From: Lachnospiraceae bacterium
GTDB taxonomy: Bacteria > Bacillota > Clostridia > Lachnospirales > Lachnospiraceae
Assembly (NCBI GenBank): GCA_900754855.1
Contig: CAAEEI010000003.1
Coordinates: forward strand, 1-6,083
DNA: 6,083 nt
Direction of reading: 5' to 3'
The notes beneath the pieces are model-generated. The model was not told the origin of the DNA and did not search any database. It saw only the letters and a program-made list of their open reading frames with translations. Shown here one piece after another: positions 4,627 through 6,083 of this stretch; position 1 is the first letter of the stretch, and every line of letters starts with the position of its first letter. Both the position numbers and the translations under genes were made by a program.

Positions 4627-5442
4627 ATGAAAAAAGAAACAACCCGATTAACGACTTCCCAATTTGCCCGACTGCATAATGTCAATAAAAGAACCCTGCA
4701 CTATTATGACAGCATCGGCCTGTTTTCCCCAAAAACAAAAGGAGATAACGGCTATCGCTACTATGACCTGTCTCAAAGCATTGATTTTGAATACATTCTC
4801 ATGTTAAAGGAATTAAAGATGAGTATCGGAGAAATTACAGACTATATCAAAAATCCTTCTCCCGAAAAATTTTTAACCCTGTCCGAAGAAAAGGAAGTGG
4901 AATTAGACGCACAGATTAAGCGACTGCAATCCATAAAAAAGATGATTCACACAAAGAAAAAGCAGGTTGAATCCTGCATTGCTCTGAAAGAATCCTCAAT
5001 AGAAATGAAAAAATGTAAAGAAGAAAAACTGCTCGTTCTCCCCTACGACTTTTATGACGACGATCTTTCCCGGGCATTTTCTTATATGAAAGACACCTGG
5101 AACATCCAACAGATCCGCATGGGAGTAGGCGGCATCATCACGGTAGAAAAAATTTTAAAAAAAGATTTTTCACAATATGACGGTTTATACACCCCCGCTT
5201 TAAATACTGCACCGAAAAAAAGTATTTTTCACAGACCCGCAGGGGATTATCTATGTTGCTATCACAGGGGGAAATGGGACACGCTTCCCCTTGCCTATGA
5301 AAAAATCCTCGCTTTCGCCGCAGAACGGCATTTCACGCTGACCGGCTATGCTTACGAAATCGGTCTCAATGAATTTGCCATTTCCGATGAGGAAGATTAC
5401 GTGACCCAAATAATGATTAAAGTGGAAAAACCAGCCATCTAA
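4627..5442 (+). CDS. MerR-family transcriptional regulator with BmrR/GyrI-like effector-binding domain
   Basis: DNA-binding regulator, 271 residues. The N-terminal winged helix-turn-helix starts around residue 8; RTLHYYDSIGLF (22-33) and NGYRYYD (41-47) are MerR-family signatures. A long helix (about 86-118), rich in Lys and Glu, should form the antiparallel dimerisation coiled coil. Residues from about 134 to 268 resemble the effector-binding fold of BmrR/GyrI-like proteins, including AGDYLCCYHRG (195-205) and a TGYAYEIG segment with Glu244 near the expected ligand-contacting acid. No metal-binding Cys cluster typical of metal-sensing MerR proteins is seen, so an organic, perhaps cationic ligand is more likely. 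The start is set by AGGAG (4615-4619) 7 nt upstream; the earlier in-frame ATG at 4558 lies in the -35. Divergent from the GNAT gene it probably controls. Confidence 0.94.
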   Translation: MKKETTRLTTSQFARLHNVNKRTLHYYDSIGLFSPKTKGDNGYRYYDLSQSIDFEYILMLKELKMSIGEITDYIKNPSPEKFLTLSEEKEVELDAQIKRLQSIKKMIHTKKKQVESCIALKESSIEMKKCKEEKLLVLPYDFYDDDLSRAFSYMKDTWNIQQIRMGVGGIITVEKILKKDFSQYDGLYTPALNTAPKKSIFHRPAGDYLCCYHRGKWDTLPLAYEKILAFAAERHFTLTGYAYEIGLNEFAISDEEDYVTQIMIKVEKPAI

Positions 5443-5455
5443 GCTTTGGCTGGTT
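5424..5455 (-). terminator. Intrinsic terminator of the YitT-family gene, embedded in two coding ends
   Basis: Perfect 9-bp inverted repeat: AACCAGCCA (5429-5437) with TGGCTGGTT (5447-5455), loop of 9 bases. In the minus direction the hairpin is continued by a run of T (5426-5430 read in reverse, partly in the stem). It spans both overlapping stop codons of the convergent genes. In the plus direction no good T-run follows, so it should work mainly for the minus gene. Confidence 0.7.
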
Positions 5456-6083
5456 CTCCGATTTCCACCATATGGAACCCTTCTCCATGTACCTCATTGG
5501 ATTCCAGCACCACCAGAAAAGAGTCCGGATCGGCCGCCTTTACCGCCTGTTGCACCTGAAACATCTCTTTATTGCTGCAGGCACACATGACCACCTGTTT
5601 TTTATCGCCACAATATCCGCCATGGGCGCTGAGAATCGTACTTCCTCTTTGACAGCACCGGTCGATCACCTGGCATATTTCCCGTCCATGCTCGGTAACG
5701 ATGAGGGTAAGTTTCCCCGCATTGATTCCGTACATAAGCTTATCCACCGCCACTGCAAAAATATAGTTCACCACCATACCATAAATGATTCCGTCAACAT
5801 CCCGGAACAGGATTCCACCCACAAGAATAATCCCGACGTCGGACCAGAAAGCGATTTTTCCCAGAGATAAATGTGGTTTGATTGCCTTCACTGCCATGAT
5901 AATAAAATCCGACCCGCCGGTAGACGAGTTTTTCGTGTAAATCAGGGCATACCCAATTCCTCCAAACACACCGGTACAAAGCGCCGCCAGCAGTCTGCTT
6001 CCCTCATAGACAGGAAATAACGGCGCCACATAGTCAATCAGCACAGAGGACAGCACCATACAACGAAGGGAACTGATAAAAAA
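5439..6083 (-). CDS. YitT/DUF2179-family membrane protein (N-terminus cut by window)
   Basis: C-terminal 214 residues of a YitT-family protein; these have about five membrane segments followed by a soluble DUF2179 domain, and their molecular role is poorly known. The frame is open to the window edge at 6083, so ATG 6059 is internal (the residues before it read FFISSLRC). Seen: hydrophobic segments, NSSTGGSDFII, the family's G-G-x-D motif, then a DUF2179-like end with LIVTEHGREI, RGSTIL, HGGYCGDKKQVVMC, DPDSFLVV and the closing EVHGEGF, typical of the family. The missing part should be the first one or two membrane helices. It ends in TAG at 5439-5441, overlapping the MerR stop by 4 bases on the opposite strand. 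No functional link to the neighbours is evident. Confidence 0.93.
   Translation of the reverse strand, partial: FFISSLRCMVLSSVLIDYVAPLFPVYEGSRLLAALCTGVFGGIGYALIYTKNSSTGGSDFIIMAVKAIKPHLSLGKIAFWSDVGIILVGGILFRDVDGIIYGMVVNYIFAVAVDKLMYGINAGKLTLIVTEHGREICQVIDRCCQRGSTILSAHGGYCGDKKQVVMCACSNKEMFQVQQAVKAADPDSFLVVLESNEVHGEGFHMVEIGEPAKA

Overview
The window looks like chromosome of a low-to-moderate GC anaerobic Firmicute, most likely a gut Lachnospiraceae/Clostridia member. This is an inference from protein style, strong AGGAGG-type ribosome binding sites, short intergenic gaps and the gene repertoire. It holds seven protein genes, two of them cut by the window ends, and I see no RNA genes, insertion sequences, CRISPR arrays or phage genes.

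Region 1 (1-2590, minus strand) is a mannose-family phosphotransferase (PTS) operon in the order EIIA, EIIB, EIIC, EIID, with EIID running off the left edge. EIIA and EIIB overlap by ATGA, and EIIC and EIID are 2 nt apart. The only real gap is 129 bases between EIIB and EIIC. EIIA and EIIC both end in very acidic tails whose codons double as the Shine-Dalgarno of the next gene, and both junctions share an identical 17-bp string.

Region 2 (2591-2970) is a 380-bp divergent control region between the PTS operon and a class II ketose-bisphosphate aldolase gene (2971-3804, plus). It contains a likely extended -10 promoter for the PTS, a perfect inverted repeat over that promoter, a near-perfect -10 for the aldolase, and regularly spaced copies of CTTTACGCAA, two of them as an exact 13-bp tandem repeat. 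The layout suggests co-regulated uptake of a sugar and cleavage of its bisphosphate. The kinase, any isomerase and the regulator are not in the window, so the substrate cannot be named. A strong bidirectional hairpin terminator closes the aldolase gene.

Region 3 (3911-5442) is a divergent pair: a GNAT acetyltransferase (minus) and a MerR-family regulator with a BmrR/GyrI-like effector domain (plus). The 80 bp between them hold two overlapping divergent promoters. The acetyltransferase promoter has the 19-bp spacer typical of MerR-activated promoters, with a dyad in the spacer. This fits a self-controlled, ligand-induced acetylation module resembling the BltR/BltD pair of Bacillus but with no efflux pump visible.

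Region 4 (5439-6083, minus) is the C-terminal part of a YitT/DUF2179-family membrane protein. It converges on the MerR gene with a 4-bp overlap of stop codons, and a terminator hairpin sits across that overlap.

I did not find a clearly new multi-gene system. The most interesting material is regulatory: the 19-bp-spacer divergent promoter, the patterned operator array, and the SD-encoding acidic tails.
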